A stretch of DNA of 64,000 nucleotides from Pararoseomonas sp. SCSIO 73927. Lineage in GTDB: Bacteria > Pseudomonadota > Alphaproteobacteria > Acetobacterales > Acetobacteraceae. The position numbers and the translations under genes are program-made. The notes under the pieces are model-generated. The model had not been told where the DNA came from. It did not search any database and saw only the letters and a program-made list of their open reading frames with translations. The stretch covers positions 620,001-684,000 of the forward strand of contig NZ_CP146232.1 in the NCBI RefSeq assembly GCF_037040815.1. The letters are read 5' to 3'. This document shows positions 7,892 through 16,407 of this stretch, in pieces (position 1 is the stretch's first letter; each line of letters opens with the position of its first letter).

Positions 7892-9217
7892 ATGAACGAG
7901 ATGTCTCTCCCGCGCCCGAACAACCTCGACTCGTTCTGGATGCCCTTCTCCGACAACCGGCACTTCAAGGGCACGCCCCGCATGCTCGCGCGGGCGGAGG
8001 GCATGTCCTACTTCACGCCGGAGGGGCGGGAGGTGCTGGACGGCACGGCGGGCCTGTGGTGCTGCAATGCCGGCCATGGCCGCCGCGAGATCGTGGAGGC
8101 CATCCAGAAGCAGGCGGCGATCATGGATTTCGCCCCCACCTTTCAGCTCGGCCACCCCATCGCCTTCGAGGCGGCGGCCCGCGTGGCGGAGATGACGCCG
8201 GCCGGGATCGACAAGGTCTTCTTCACCAACTCGGGCAGCGAGAGCGCGGACACGGCCCTGAAGATCGCGCTGGCCTACCAGAAGGCGCGCGGCCAGGCCC
8301 AGCGTGTGCGCCTGATCGGGCGGGAGCGCGGCTATCACGGCGTGGGCTTCGGCGGCATGTCCGTGGGCGGCATCGGCGGCAACCGCAAGCAGTTCGGCGC
8401 CATGCTGCCCTATGTGGACCACCTGCCCCACACGCATGACCCCGCGCGTAACGCCTTCACCAAGGGCCAGCCGGAGCACGGCGTGGAGCTGGCCAACCGC
8501 CTGATGGACCTGATCGCCCTGCACGGCGACACCATCGCCGCCGTGATGGTGGAGCCGGTGGCGGGCTCCACCGGCGTGCTCGTTCCGCCGAAGGGCTACC
8601 TGGAGCGCCTGCGCGAGATCTGCGACGCCAACGGCATCCTGCTGATCTACGACGAGGTGATCACCGGCTTCGGCCGCCTCGGCACGGATTTCGGGGCGGA
8701 GCGCCTGGGCGTGGCGCCGGACATCATGACGATGGCGAAGGGCCTGACCAACGCCGCCGTGCCCATGGGCGCGGTCGCCACCACCAACGAGGTCTACGAC
8801 ACGGTGGTGAACAACTCCGCCGCCGGGATCGAGCTGTTCCACGGCTACACCTATTCCGGCCACCCGCTGGCCTCGGCCGCCGCCATCGCCACCCTCGCCC
8901 TGCACCGGGAGGAGGACCTGCCCGGCCGGGCGCGCGCGATCGAGCCCTACTGGCAGGAGGCCGCGCACTCCCTCCGCAGCGCGCCGGGGGTGGTGGACAT
9001 CCGCGACTTCGGCCTCATCGCCGGCATCGAGCTGGCCCCGCGCGAGGGCAAGCCCGGCACCCGCGCGATGGAGATCTTCCGCAAGTGCTTCGACGACGGC
9101 GTGCTGGTGCGCGTGACCGGCGACATCGTCGCCCTCTCCCCGCCCCTCATCATCGAGAAGCCGCATGTGGACCGCATCTTCGGCACGCTGAGCGACGCGA
9201 TCCACGCCATCCACTAG
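7892..9217 (+). CDS. Omega-amino acid:pyruvate aminotransferase (class III)
   Basis: The 441-residue enzyme matches beta-alanine/omega-amino acid:pyruvate transaminases along its whole length. It has the N-terminal FWMPFSDNRHFKGTPRML, the substrate-cup segment DGTAGLWCCNAGHGR, the phosphate-binding FFTNSGSESADTALK, and the PLP aspartate in LLIYDEVITGFGR. The Schiff-base lysine is in MTMAKGLTNAAVPMG. It would move the amino group from beta-alanine or a related omega-amine to pyruvate in the cytoplasm. The ATG at 7892 (MNEMSLPRPNN) fits the family start; the frame upstream is not conserved-looking. It ends just before a hairpin shared with the convergent gene at 9231. Confidence 0.9.
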   Translation: MNEMSLPRPNNLDSFWMPFSDNRHFKGTPRMLARAEGMSYFTPEGREVLDGTAGLWCCNAGHGRREIVEAIQKQAAIMDFAPTFQLGHPIAFEAAARVAEMTPAGIDKVFFTNSGSESADTALKIALAYQKARGQAQRVRLIGRERGYHGVGFGGMSVGGIGGNRKQFGAMLPYVDHLPHTHDPARNAFTKGQPEHGVELANRLMDLIALHGDTIAAVMVEPVAGSTGVLVPPKGYLERLREICDANGILLIYDEVITGFGRLGTDFGAERLGVAPDIMTMAKGLTNAAVPMGAVATTNEVYDTVVNNSAAGIELFHGYTYSGHPLASAAAIATLALHREEDLPGRARAIEPYWQEAAHSLRSAPGVVDIRDFGLIAGIELAPREGKPGTRAMEIFRKCFDDGVLVRVTGDIVALSPPLIIEKPHVDRIFGTLSDAIHAIH

Positions 9218-9218
9218 G

Positions 9219-9244
9219 GGAAGGCGGGCCCTAGCCCGCCTTCC
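9219..9244. terminator. Bidirectional terminator-like hairpin between convergent genes
   Basis: GGAAGGCGGGC (9219-9229) and GCCCGCCTTCC (9234-9244) form a perfect 11-bp stem around the 4-nt loop CCTA. It begins directly after the aminotransferase stop and overlaps the stop codon (9231-9233) and last codons of the convergent gene. There is no long T-run, so rho-independent termination is likely but not certain. Confidence 0.65.
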
Positions 9245-9596
9245 TCGCCGCCGCGTTCCGCTTCCGGGTCGCGGCGGCCTTCTTCGCGGCGGCCGAACGC
9301 TCCTCCGGCGTGCGCCTGGCAGCCGCCTTCTTGGCGGAGGCGGACCGCTCCTCCGCCGGCCGCGCCGCACTGGCGGCCCCGCCCCGCTTGCCGCCCGTCC
9401 GCGACGGCTCCTTGTTCACCGGCTTGCCGCGGCCGGAGCCGCTCTTCCTACCGCCGCCCGTCTCCTTGTTGACGGTCGCCCAGGCCCGGCGCTCCGCCTC
9501 GTCCTCGGGCAGGCCGCGCGCCTCGTAGGATTCCTCGATGTGCTCGGCCATGCGCTTCTGCTTGTCGGTATAGGCGGACTTGTCACCACGGGGCAT
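9231..9596 (-). CDS. Small basic protein with Ala/Lys-rich histone-like tail
   Basis: The 121-residue protein starts [20 protein letters not shown] and continues with [20 protein letters not shown]. This is a small conserved proteobacterial family sometimes labelled plasmid stabilisation protein without experimental support. The C-terminal half is low-complexity and strongly basic, with two near copies of (P)EERSA(S/A)AKKAAA, like histone-H1-type tails. That suggests nucleic-acid binding. I chose the ATG at 9596 ([10 protein letters not shown]) over the upstream one at 9632 because the domain begins there. It is probably a chromosomal DNA- or RNA-associated protein; no toxin or antitoxin partner is next to it. 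Confidence 0.7.
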   Translation of the reverse strand: MPRGDKSAYTDKQKRMAEHIEESYEARGLPEDEAERRAWATVNKETGGGRKSGSGRGKPVNKEPSRTGGKRGGAASAARPAEERSASAKKAAARRTPEERSAAAKKAAATRKRNAAARKAG

Positions 9597-9670
9597 CGGA
9601 CCGGCCTCCTGCCATGCGGATGGCGGGGACAACGCATGAACCCCGGGGCCGGTTCAATCGGCCTCCCCGA

Positions 9671-9682
9671 TACCATATAACA
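9671..9682. promoter_or_regulatory. Possible Zur-like half-site upstream of the CobW gene
   Basis: TACCATATAACA lies 58 bp before the CobW start. Its right part, TATAACA, matches one arm of the alphaproteobacterial Zur palindrome as I remember it; the left arm is poorly conserved. This AT-rich patch stands out in G+C-rich surroundings. It is a weak match and is listed only because many CobW/COG0523 genes are under Zur. Confidence 0.25.
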
Positions 9683-9739
9683 CCGCGAACCGGCCCTCCC
9701 CCGAGGGCCACCAGGACTTGCCCGAAGGCACCCCTCCCC

Positions 9740-10729
9740 ATGTCCCAGACGACGTCCCAGACCACCGAAGCCGCCCCCACCCCCGTCACCGTTCTCACCG
9801 GCTATCTCGGCGCCGGCAAGACCACCCTGCTGAACCGCATCCTCACCGAGAATCACGGCCGCAAGTTCGCGGTCGTGATCAACGAGTTCGGCGAGATGGG
9901 CGTGGACCAGGACCTCGTCATCGACGCGGACGAGGAGGTGTTCGAGATGAACAACGGGTGCATCTGCTGCACCGTGCGCGGCGACCTCATCCGCATCATC
10001 GGCAGCCTGATGAAGCGTCGCGACCGGTTCGACGGCATCATCGTGGAGACCACGGGCCTGGCGAACCCCGCCCCTGTCGCCCAGACCTTCTTCGTGGACG
10101 AGGACGTGAAGCGCGCCACGCGGCTGGACGCCATCGTGACGGTGGTGGACGCCAAACACCTCCTCACCCGCCTGGGCGACAGCCCGGAGGCCGAGGACCA
10201 GGTGGCCTTCGCCGACGTGATCGTGCTGAACAAGATGGACCTCGTGACCGCGGAGGAGGCGGACGAGGTGGAGCGCCGCATCCGCGCCATCAACCCGACC
10301 GTGGAGATCCGCCGCGCCACCAAGTCCGAGGTGCCGCTGGACGCCGTGATCGGCCGCGACGCCTTCAGCCTGGACCGCATCCTGGCACGGGAGCCCGAGT
10401 TCCTCTCCGGCGACGACGAGCACAGCCACGACAGCGCCGTGCAGTCCGTCTCCTTCGAGCTGGACCGCCCCGTGGACGCGGAGAAGTTCAACGCCTGGAT
10501 CGGCGAGCTGCTCCAGACCAAGGGCCAGGACCTGCTGCGGACGAAGGGCATCCTGCACTACAAGGGCGACGACCGCCGCTTCGCCTTCCAGGCCGTGCAC
10601 ATGATCGCCGATGGCGACTACATCGGCGAGTGGAAGGAGGGCGATCCGCGCAAGTCCCGCATCGTCTTCATCGGGCGCGACCTGAACCGGCCCAAGCTGC
10701 GCCGCGGCTTCGAATCCACGGCCGCCTGA
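9740..10729 (+). CDS. CobW/COG0523-family G3E GTPase metallochaperone
   Basis: This 329-residue GTPase has the P-loop [13 protein letters not shown], the metal-binding CxCC motif in [13 protein letters not shown], the Walker B-like [13 protein letters not shown] and the NKMD base-recognition motif ([10 protein letters not shown]). The C-terminal CobW_C domain ends with [18 protein letters not shown]. Proteins of this subgroup deliver zinc or another transition metal to client enzymes, usually under metal limitation. The ATG at 9740 gives a serine/threonine-rich leader, then the fold. The next gene (WD40, 10732) starts two bases after this stop, so the pair is one transcription unit. Its metal is not shown by the sequence; zinc is the most likely. 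Confidence 0.9.
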   Translation: MSQTTSQTTEAAPTPVTVLTGYLGAGKTTLLNRILTENHGRKFAVVINEFGEMGVDQDLVIDADEEVFEMNNGCICCTVRGDLIRIIGSLMKRRDRFDGIIVETTGLANPAPVAQTFFVDEDVKRATRLDAIVTVVDAKHLLTRLGDSPEAEDQVAFADVIVLNKMDLVTAEEADEVERRIRAINPTVEIRRATKSEVPLDAVIGRDAFSLDRILAREPEFLSGDDEHSHDSAVQSVSFELDRPVDAEKFNAWIGELLQTKGQDLLRTKGILHYKGDDRRFAFQAVHMIADGDYIGEWKEGDPRKSRIVFIGRDLNRPKLRRGFESTAA

Positions 10730-10731
10730 AG

Positions 10732-11772
10732 ATGTCGGACGTCGCGGACGCGGATTTCCTGCTGGACCAGCGCGGCACCGGGCGAGAGCTCGGCGCCTGG
10801 GTGGCCGACGTCGCCTTCGGGAAGGAGGGACGCTCCGCCGCCTTCGCCCTCTCGGACGGCAGCATCCACCTCGCCACCCCCGCGGACCACGCGGGGGAGT
10901 GGCGGAAGCTGGAGGCGCATGACGGCGCCGTCCTCAACATGATCCCGGACAGCGCCGACGGCCTGCTCTCCGGCGGCGACGACGGCAAGCTGCTGCACAT
11001 CGCGCCCGATAGCACCACGGAGGTCGTCTCCGACTTCGGCACCATGAAGTGGGTGGCGCACCTCGCCGCACACCCCTCCGGCCTGCGCGCCGTGGCGGTG
11101 GGCAAGAACGTCCACCTGCTGGACGGCAAGGGCGCGAAGGTGAAGATCCTCGGCCCGCACCCCTCCTCCGTCGGCGGCGTGGCGATCGACGCCAAGGGCA
11201 AGCGCGTCTTCGCCTCCCACTACAACGGCGTCTCCTCCTGGTTCGTGGGCGCGAAGGAGGACAAGCCGCGCGTGCTGGAGTGGAAGGGCAGCCACCACGT
11301 CATCGCCGTATCCCCGGATGGCCAGAACGTCGTCACGGGCATGCAGGAGAACGCGCTGCACGGCTGGCGCCTGACGGACAGCCAGCACATGCGGATGTCC
11401 GGCTATCCCGCGAAGACCCACTCCCTCTCCTTCACCGCCAAGGGCCGCTGGCTCGCTTCCTCCGGCGCGGATGCCGTCGTGCTCTGGCCCTTCTTCGGCG
11501 GCGGCCCGATGGGCAAGGCACCGACGGAGATCGCGGGCGGCGATCAGGTGATCTGCACCCGCGTCGCCTGCCATCCGCAGCACGAGGTGGTGGTGGCCGG
11601 CTTCGGGGACGGGCTGGTGCTGATGGCGGAGATCGCCTCCGGCAAGGTCGTGCCCGTGGCGGCGCCCGGCCGCGGCGCCGTCTCGGCCCTGGCCTGGAAC
11701 GCCACCGGCACCCACCTCGCCTTCGGGACGGAGAGCGGCTTTGCCGGGCTTGTTGACTTGGCGAAGCGCTAG
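10732..11772 (+). CDS. WD40-repeat protein coupled to the CobW GTPase
   Basis: The 346-residue protein is a single beta-propeller without signal peptide or membrane segment. Repeats can be followed through GSIHLATPADHAGEWRKLEA, GLLSGGDDGKLLHIAP, HVIAVSPDGQNVVTGMQENA and WLASSGADAVVLWPF. About seven blades fit the length. It starts two bases after the CobW stop and so is probably co-translated. WD40 proteins are platforms, so this one may hold the GTPase near its client. The pairing of a COG0523 GTPase with a WD40 protein recurs in alphaproteobacteria as far as I recall, but the role is unproven. Confidence 0.85.
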   Translation: MSDVADADFLLDQRGTGRELGAWVADVAFGKEGRSAAFALSDGSIHLATPADHAGEWRKLEAHDGAVLNMIPDSADGLLSGGDDGKLLHIAPDSTTEVVSDFGTMKWVAHLAAHPSGLRAVAVGKNVHLLDGKGAKVKILGPHPSSVGGVAIDAKGKRVFASHYNGVSSWFVGAKEDKPRVLEWKGSHHVIAVSPDGQNVVTGMQENALHGWRLTDSQHMRMSGYPAKTHSLSFTAKGRWLASSGADAVVLWPFFGGGPMGKAPTEIAGGDQVICTRVACHPQHEVVVAGFGDGLVLMAEIASGKVVPVAAPGRGAVSALAWNATGTHLAFGTESGFAGLVDLAKR

Positions 11773-11793
11773 GGCGGCCCCACCCTGGGGGTC

Positions 11794-12621
11794 ATGAGCG
11801 ATCGCATCACGACCCCCCTCCTCTCCATCCCGCGCCTCGGCCTGGGCACCTACCTCCTAACGGGAGCGCAAGGTCAGGCCTCCGTGGAATCGGCCCTCGC
11901 CATGGGCTACCGCGCCCTGGACACGGCCGAGATGTACGGGAACGAGATGGAGGTCGGCGCCGGCCTCCATGCTTCCGGCCTGCCGCGCGAAGACGTGTTC
12001 GTGACGAGCAAGGTCTGGTGGGATCACCTCTCCCCCGGCGAGATCCGCCAGGCCTGCGAGACCTCCCTCCGCAAGCTCGGCACCGACTACCTGGACCTCT
12101 ACCTCGTCCACTGGCCATCCGCCGACATGGACCTGCATCGGGTCATGCACGACATGACACGGCTGCGCGAGGAAGGGCTGGCCCGCGCCATCGGCGTGGC
12201 GAACTTTCCGCCGCACCTGCTGAAGCGCGCGATCGAGACGGGTGCGCCGATCGCCGCCAATCAGGTGGAGTACCACGCCCAGCTCTCGCAGGACCGGCTA
12301 CTGGACATCGCCCGGCCTAACAACATCGTGCTGACCGCCTACTCCCCGCTCGGCCGCGGCGCGATGACGGAGAACCCGGTGATCCAGGCCGTTGCCGCGC
12401 GCCACGGCACGGGCGCTGGGCAGGTCGCGCTGGCCTGGCTGCTGCGGCAGGACGGGGTGGCCGCCATCCCCAAGGCCTCGCGCCCGGAGAGCCAGCGCGC
12501 GAACCTGGAGGCGCTGGCCCTCGCGGACCGTCTCACCGAGGCGGATGTGGCGGAACTGGACGCGCTTCCGAAGAACCAGCGCTTCGTGAACCCGGCCTTC
12601 GCCCCGGACTGGGCGGCCTGA
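11794..12621 (+). CDS. Aldo/keto reductase
   Basis: This 275-residue TIM-barrel reductase carries the family signature residues. The strand GLGTYLLTG opens the fold, the catalytic Asp-Tyr lie in ALDTAEMYGNE, Lys in FVTSKVWW and His in DLYLVHWPS. The NADPH-binding region near the end contains IPKASRPESQRANLEA. It resembles 2,5-diketo-gluconate reductase-like members. It would reduce aldehydes or ketones with NADPH in the cytoplasm; the substrate is open. It begins 21 bp after the WD40 gene and may be read through from that unit. Confidence 0.88.
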   Translation: MSDRITTPLLSIPRLGLGTYLLTGAQGQASVESALAMGYRALDTAEMYGNEMEVGAGLHASGLPREDVFVTSKVWWDHLSPGEIRQACETSLRKLGTDYLDLYLVHWPSADMDLHRVMHDMTRLREEGLARAIGVANFPPHLLKRAIETGAPIAANQVEYHAQLSQDRLLDIARPNNIVLTAYSPLGRGAMTENPVIQAVAARHGTGAGQVALAWLLRQDGVAAIPKASRPESQRANLEALALADRLTEADVAELDALPKNQRFVNPAFAPDWAA

Positions 12622-12659
12622 GCGATCGCGATCGCCCGGTCAACGCCGGGCAGAAGGCT

Positions 12660-13010
12660 TCAGGTGAAGCGGACGGGCCGCGCGGAGCCAGCCGGCGAGA
12701 CGCAGAAGTGGACGGCCGGGTAGAGCACCGCCTCGGCCTCGGCCGCCGGGGCCTCGGCCTGCGCCGCAGGCTCCACCGGCTTGCGCGGCGCTGGCCGGGC
12801 AGCCGGGGCACGGCGCGGGGCCGGCGCAGCCGCCCGCCGCTCCGCCCGAACCTGGCGGGAGAAGACCGTGGCGCCGGAAGAGATCGGGGCCGCAACGTCA
12901 CACATGGTCGCATTAACGAAGGCCGGAGCCTCTTCCGCGCTTGCGGATGGCGCCAGAGCAACAGTCCCCGCCAGCATCCCGAAGAGTGCGATCGCGCCCC
13001 AATTCCGCAT
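12660..13010 (-). CDS. Secreted Ala/Pro-rich small protein, unknown function
   Basis: The 116-residue protein starts with a clear signal peptide (RNWGAIALFGMLAGTVALAP, cleavage near ASAEEA). The mature part has two cysteines (in ATMCDVAAP and HFCVSPAG) flanking a low-complexity stretch of Ala, Pro and Arg. The order suggests a small periplasmic or surface protein whose two ends may be tied by a disulfide. I recognise no family. It is divergent from the DUF3775 gene at 13186. Confidence 0.65.
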   Translation of the reverse strand: MRNWGAIALFGMLAGTVALAPSASAEEAPAFVNATMCDVAAPISSGATVFSRQVRAERRAAAPAPRRAPAARPAPRKPVEPAAQAEAPAAEAEAVLYPAVHFCVSPAGSARPVRFT

Positions 13011-13185
13011 GTCCGACCCCCTCTTACGCCTCAGATCAAATACTTAGCGAAGCTTCTTGCCTCGCTCTCTGCGGAATGAACGTGGAGTCGGCGCGGCGGT
13101 TTCCGCGCAGCCGAAGCGCGGGTCAAGCGTTGGGCGGGCGGCAACCCACTTCGGCGCCCGATCGGGGCCCCTCAGGAGCGACGAG

Positions 13186-13623
13186 ATGAGCGACAAGCCC
13201 CCTGGAATCCCTGGACTCTCTCCCCAGGACGACGAGAACGAGGTGGACCTCGGCATCAGCATTCAGACCGTCGCGAATATTGTCGACGCGGCCCGCGCCT
13301 CCGACGAGACGGAGGAGGACGAGCTGAACGAGGACATGAATGACCCGGAGACGGAGGACGCCGCCAAGCCCGACCTCACCGGCGAGAACCTGGAAACCCT
13401 GATCGGCGAGCTGAACGAGGACGAGCAGGCGGCCCTCATCGCCCTCGCCTGGGTCGGCCGCGGCGACTACGAGCCGGACGAGTGGGGCGAGGCGCTGGGC
13501 CTGGCCCGGGAGCGCAACGAGGCCGACACCGCCGGCTACCTCATGGGCATGGAGCTGCTCGGCGACCTGCTGGCCGAGGGCCTGGCCGCCTTCGGCATCG
13601 TGGTCGAGGAGATCGAGCGCTAG
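13186..13623 (+). CDS. DUF3775-type acidic small protein
   Basis: The 145-residue protein is very acidic in its first half (DDENEVDLGISIQTVANIVD, then several Asp/Glu runs). It continues with LIGELNEDEQAALIALAWVG and YLMGMELLGDLLAEGLAAFG, the core of the DUF3775 family. There is no signal or membrane segment. The ATG at 13186 is preceded by CAGGAG and fits the family length; the open frame upstream does not look coding. The function of the family is unknown. It stands alone. Confidence 0.82.
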   Translation: MSDKPPGIPGLSPQDDENEVDLGISIQTVANIVDAARASDETEEDELNEDMNDPETEDAAKPDLTGENLETLIGELNEDEQAALIALAWVGRGDYEPDEWGEALGLARERNEADTAGYLMGMELLGDLLAEGLAAFGIVVEEIER

Positions 13624-13692
13624 AGCGCGATGACACTTGGCTGCTTCGCCAAATGTCTGAATCGCGCGTTCGGCAGAGGCTGGAGCGGGGTG

Positions 13693-13752
13693 GCTGAGCG
13701 AATGCGATGTCATCCCGCTCAGCGGCCCGCCGCTGAACGGCGCCGCGGGCCG
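13693..13752. terminator. Two stem-loops between convergent genes
   Basis: GCTGAGCG (13693-13700) pairs with CGCTCAGC (13716-13723). CGGCCCGC (13723-13730) pairs with GCGGGCCG (13745-13752). The two hairpins abut in the 186-bp gap between the DUF3775 gene and the convergent DUF1194 gene and may end transcription from both sides. There is no T-run, so the call is structural only. Confidence 0.4.
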
Positions 13753-13809
13753 GAGCTTCGGCGCCGAAGCGGCTCACGCCCCCGGGCGTGGCCGCCCCGG
13801 CCATCCGCC

Positions 13810-14529
13810 CTACCCGAAGACCGGCCCCGGCAGCCCCGCGATCTCGCGCACCAGCTTGCGGCGCACAGCGTTCCCGAAGGATTCGAAATCCTCGGCCGCG
13901 ATGAGGAAAGCGCCGTCGCCCCCAATCACGGATTCCCGGTAGTACACGTCCAGCGGGATCGGCGAGGGCCGCCCGAAGGTCGGGCGGTCGTTGATGATAG
14001 GCAGGCCGTTGATCGTCACGCCCTCCGCCGCCACCCGGTCGCGCACGGCCTCCACGGGCTGGCCGCTGTTGTTCACCCCGTCGCCGGAGACGTCGATCAC
14101 CCGCCGCGTCCCCTCGAAGGGGCTCTCGGACAGGGCGCGCATGGAGAAATCCAGCCCGCCCGAGATGGAGGTCCAGGAGAGCGCCACGCGCGGCGCCCGC
14201 TCCAGCGCCGCGGCCCATCCCTCCGCCTCCGCCGCGCTGCCGATATGCGTCCAGGGGATCACCAGCCGCTGGTAGTCCGCCCCCGCCCACTCGACATAGG
14301 CGACCGCGATGGCGCCGGTCATGCCGGCGCGGATGGCCTCCACCACGCGCGGGTCGGTCATCGCGTTGCGGTAGCCCTCGCGCTGCAGCCGGGCCTCGTC
14401 GTCGTCGATGGAGCGGGAGACATCCACCGCCAGCACCAGCAGCAGGTCCACCGCCCCCTCGGCGCGCGCGGGGCGCGCGTCGGGAAGCATAGCGGCGCCG
14501 CTCGCCGCCAGAAGGGAACGACGCCGCAT
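13810..14529 (-). CDS. DUF1194 secreted VWA-like protein
   Basis: The 239-residue protein has a Tat/Sec-like leader (MRRRSLLAASGAAMLPDARP) and a von Willebrand A-type fold. The first strand with the metal-binding DVSRS motif is DLLLVLAVDVSRSIDDDEAR. The second metal-site region is IDVSGDGVNNSG, and INGLPIINDRP follows. DUF1194 proteins are periplasmic or exported, and their ligand is unknown. The gene is divergent from the ABC transporter operon at 14797, with about 270 bp between. No adjacent vWA or MoxR partner is present. Confidence 0.85.
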   Translation of the reverse strand: MRRRSLLAASGAAMLPDARPARAEGAVDLLLVLAVDVSRSIDDDEARLQREGYRNAMTDPRVVEAIRAGMTGAIAVAYVEWAGADYQRLVIPWTHIGSAAEAEGWAAALERAPRVALSWTSISGGLDFSMRALSESPFEGTRRVIDVSGDGVNNSGQPVEAVRDRVAAEGVTINGLPIINDRPTFGRPSPIPLDVYYRESVIGGDGAFLIAAEDFESFGNAVRRKLVREIAGLPGPVFG

Positions 14530-14796
14530 GGACCTGCCCTCGCCCGCTGATCCGGCGATCAGATCAGGCGCCTCCGCCCCGCCGCAATGACTTTAGTGAT
14601 GCGCACGCGGTTGTCAGGACGGCCGGGCCAGGATCGCCGCGCTCGGTAGGGGGGGTGCAGGCGGCGCTCCCCCGGTGGGGTGGGGCACCAGGGCCGGGTT
14701 CAAAACCTTGCCAGCACGCCGTCGTACGCGCCTGGCACGCTGTCGCGCGGCGGTCCAGCCTTGTAGGAACAGCCGATTCTCCCTCGGAGCCGAGCC

Positions 14797-16407
14797 ATGC
14801 CCAGCCGCCGCACCCTCCTCGCCGCCTCCTGCGCGACCTCCGGCGCCGCCTTCCTGTCCTGGGACACGGTGATCCGCGCCGCCCACGCCCAGACCCCCCC
14901 GGGCGTGCTGGTCATGGCGAAGCAGATCGACGACGTGATCTCCCTCGATCCCGCCGAGAGCTTCGAGTACACGGGCACCGAGGTCGGCGGCAACGTCTAC
15001 CAGAAGCTCGCCACCACCTCGGCCGAGGACCCCGCCCGCCTCGTCGGCGACCTCGCGGAGAGCTGGACCGCGAGCGACGACGCCAGGACCTTCACCTTCA
15101 CGCTGAAGGCGGGCCAGCGGTTCGCCAGCGGCCGGGAGGCGACGGCGGAGGACGTGGCCTACTCCCTCCAGCGCGTGGTGGCGCTGAACAAGAGCCCGGC
15201 CTTCATCATCAACCAGTTCGGCTTCACCCGGGATAACATGGCGGAGACCATCCGCGCCACGGGCCCGCGCACGGTGGTGCTGACCACGGCGGAGCCCACC
15301 GCCACCTCCTTCCTCCTCTACTGCCTCTCCGCCGCCGTCGGCTCGGTCGTGGAGAAGGCGGTCGTCTCCGCCCGCGCCTCCGGCGACGACTGGGGCAATG
15401 CCTGGCTGAAGACGAACTCCGCGGGCTCCGGCCCCTACCGCATCGTCTCCTGGCGCGCGAGCGAGGCGATCACGCTCGACGCCAACCCGAACGCGGCCCA
15501 GGCCCCCGCCACGCGGCGGATCATCCTGCGCCACGTCGCCGACCCCTCCGCCCAGCTCCTCGGCCTGCAGCGCGGCGACTACGACGTGGCGCGCAACCTC
15601 GCCTCCGACCAGATCGGAGGCGCGCGGAGCGACAGCCGCTACACGGTGGTGGCCCAGCGCAAGGCGGGCCTGTTCTACATCGCCATGAACCAGAAGCACC
15701 CCATCCTGTCCAAGCCCGGGGTGCGGCAGGCCATCAAGTGGGCGATCGACTACGAGGGCATCCAGCGCAACATCGTCCCCAACACCCACGCCGTGCACCA
15801 GGCCTTCCTGCCGGAGGGCCTGCCGGGCGCGCTGACGGAGAAGCCCTTCAAGGCGGACGTCGCCCAGGCCAAAAGGCTGCTGGCCGAGGCCGGCCACGCG
15901 GACGGTTTCGAGATCGCCTTCGACTTCTTCTCCGGCGCGCCGGTGAGCGACATCGCCCAGGCCGTGCAGGCGAACCTGGCCGCCATCGGCATCCGCGCCC
16001 GCATGCTGCCGGGCGAGCAGCGCGCCGTCATCACCAAGACCCGCGCGCGCGGCCACGAGCTCGCCCTGCTGCGCTGGGGCTCCGACTACTTCGACCCGCA
16101 CAGCAACGCCGAGGCCTTCAGCATGAACCCCGACAACGGGGACGACGCCCGCAACAAGACCCTCGCCTGGCGCTCCGCCTGGAACATCCCGGAACTGACC
16201 GCCCGCACGCTGGCCGCCGTGAAGGAGACGGACGGGGCGAAGCGCGTGGCGCTGTACGAGGCCATCCAGCGCGACCACCAGCAGGGAAGCCCCTTCGCCA
16301 TCATGCTGCAGGACGTGGAGACGGCCGTGGTCCGCAGCGCGGTGAGGGGCGTGCAGATCGGCGTGCTGAACGACCGCACGGTCTACGCCGGAATCACCAA
16401 GGCCTGA
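14797..16407 (+). CDS. Peptide/solute ABC transporter substrate-binding protein (family 5)
   Basis: The 536-residue periplasmic protein opens the operon. It has a twin-arginine-like leader (PSRRTLLAASCATSGAAFLS) ending at AHAQT. The binding-protein fold includes LDPAESFEYTGTEVGGNVYQ, DARTFTFTLKAGQRFASGRE, the hinge region GSGPYRIVSWRASEAITLDA and the second lobe with VRQAIKWAIDYEGIQ. It should bind a peptide or similar oligomeric solute for delivery to the permeases. The stop overlaps the next start by ATGA. A frameshifted remnant of a similar gene occurs at 5242-5390. Confidence 0.9.
   Translation: MPSRRTLLAASCATSGAAFLSWDTVIRAAHAQTPPGVLVMAKQIDDVISLDPAESFEYTGTEVGGNVYQKLATTSAEDPARLVGDLAESWTASDDARTFTFTLKAGQRFASGREATAEDVAYSLQRVVALNKSPAFIINQFGFTRDNMAETIRATGPRTVVLTTAEPTATSFLLYCLSAAVGSVVEKAVVSARASGDDWGNAWLKTNSAGSGPYRIVSWRASEAITLDANPNAAQAPATRRIILRHVADPSAQLLGLQRGDYDVARNLASDQIGGARSDSRYTVVAQRKAGLFYIAMNQKHPILSKPGVRQAIKWAIDYEGIQRNIVPNTHAVHQAFLPEGLPGALTEKPFKADVAQAKRLLAEAGHADGFEIAFDFFSGAPVSDIAQAVQANLAAIGIRARMLPGEQRAVITKTRARGHELALLRWGSDYFDPHSNAEAFSMNPDNGDDARNKTLAWRSAWNIPELTARTLAAVKETDGAKRVALYEAIQRDHQQGSPFAIMLQDVETAVVRSAVRGVQIGVLNDRTVYAGITKA

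Noticed and set aside
9231..9596. Toxin-antitoxin or plasmid maintenance function for the small basic protein
   Set aside because: The family name suggests it, but there is no partner gene and no plasmid feature nearby.
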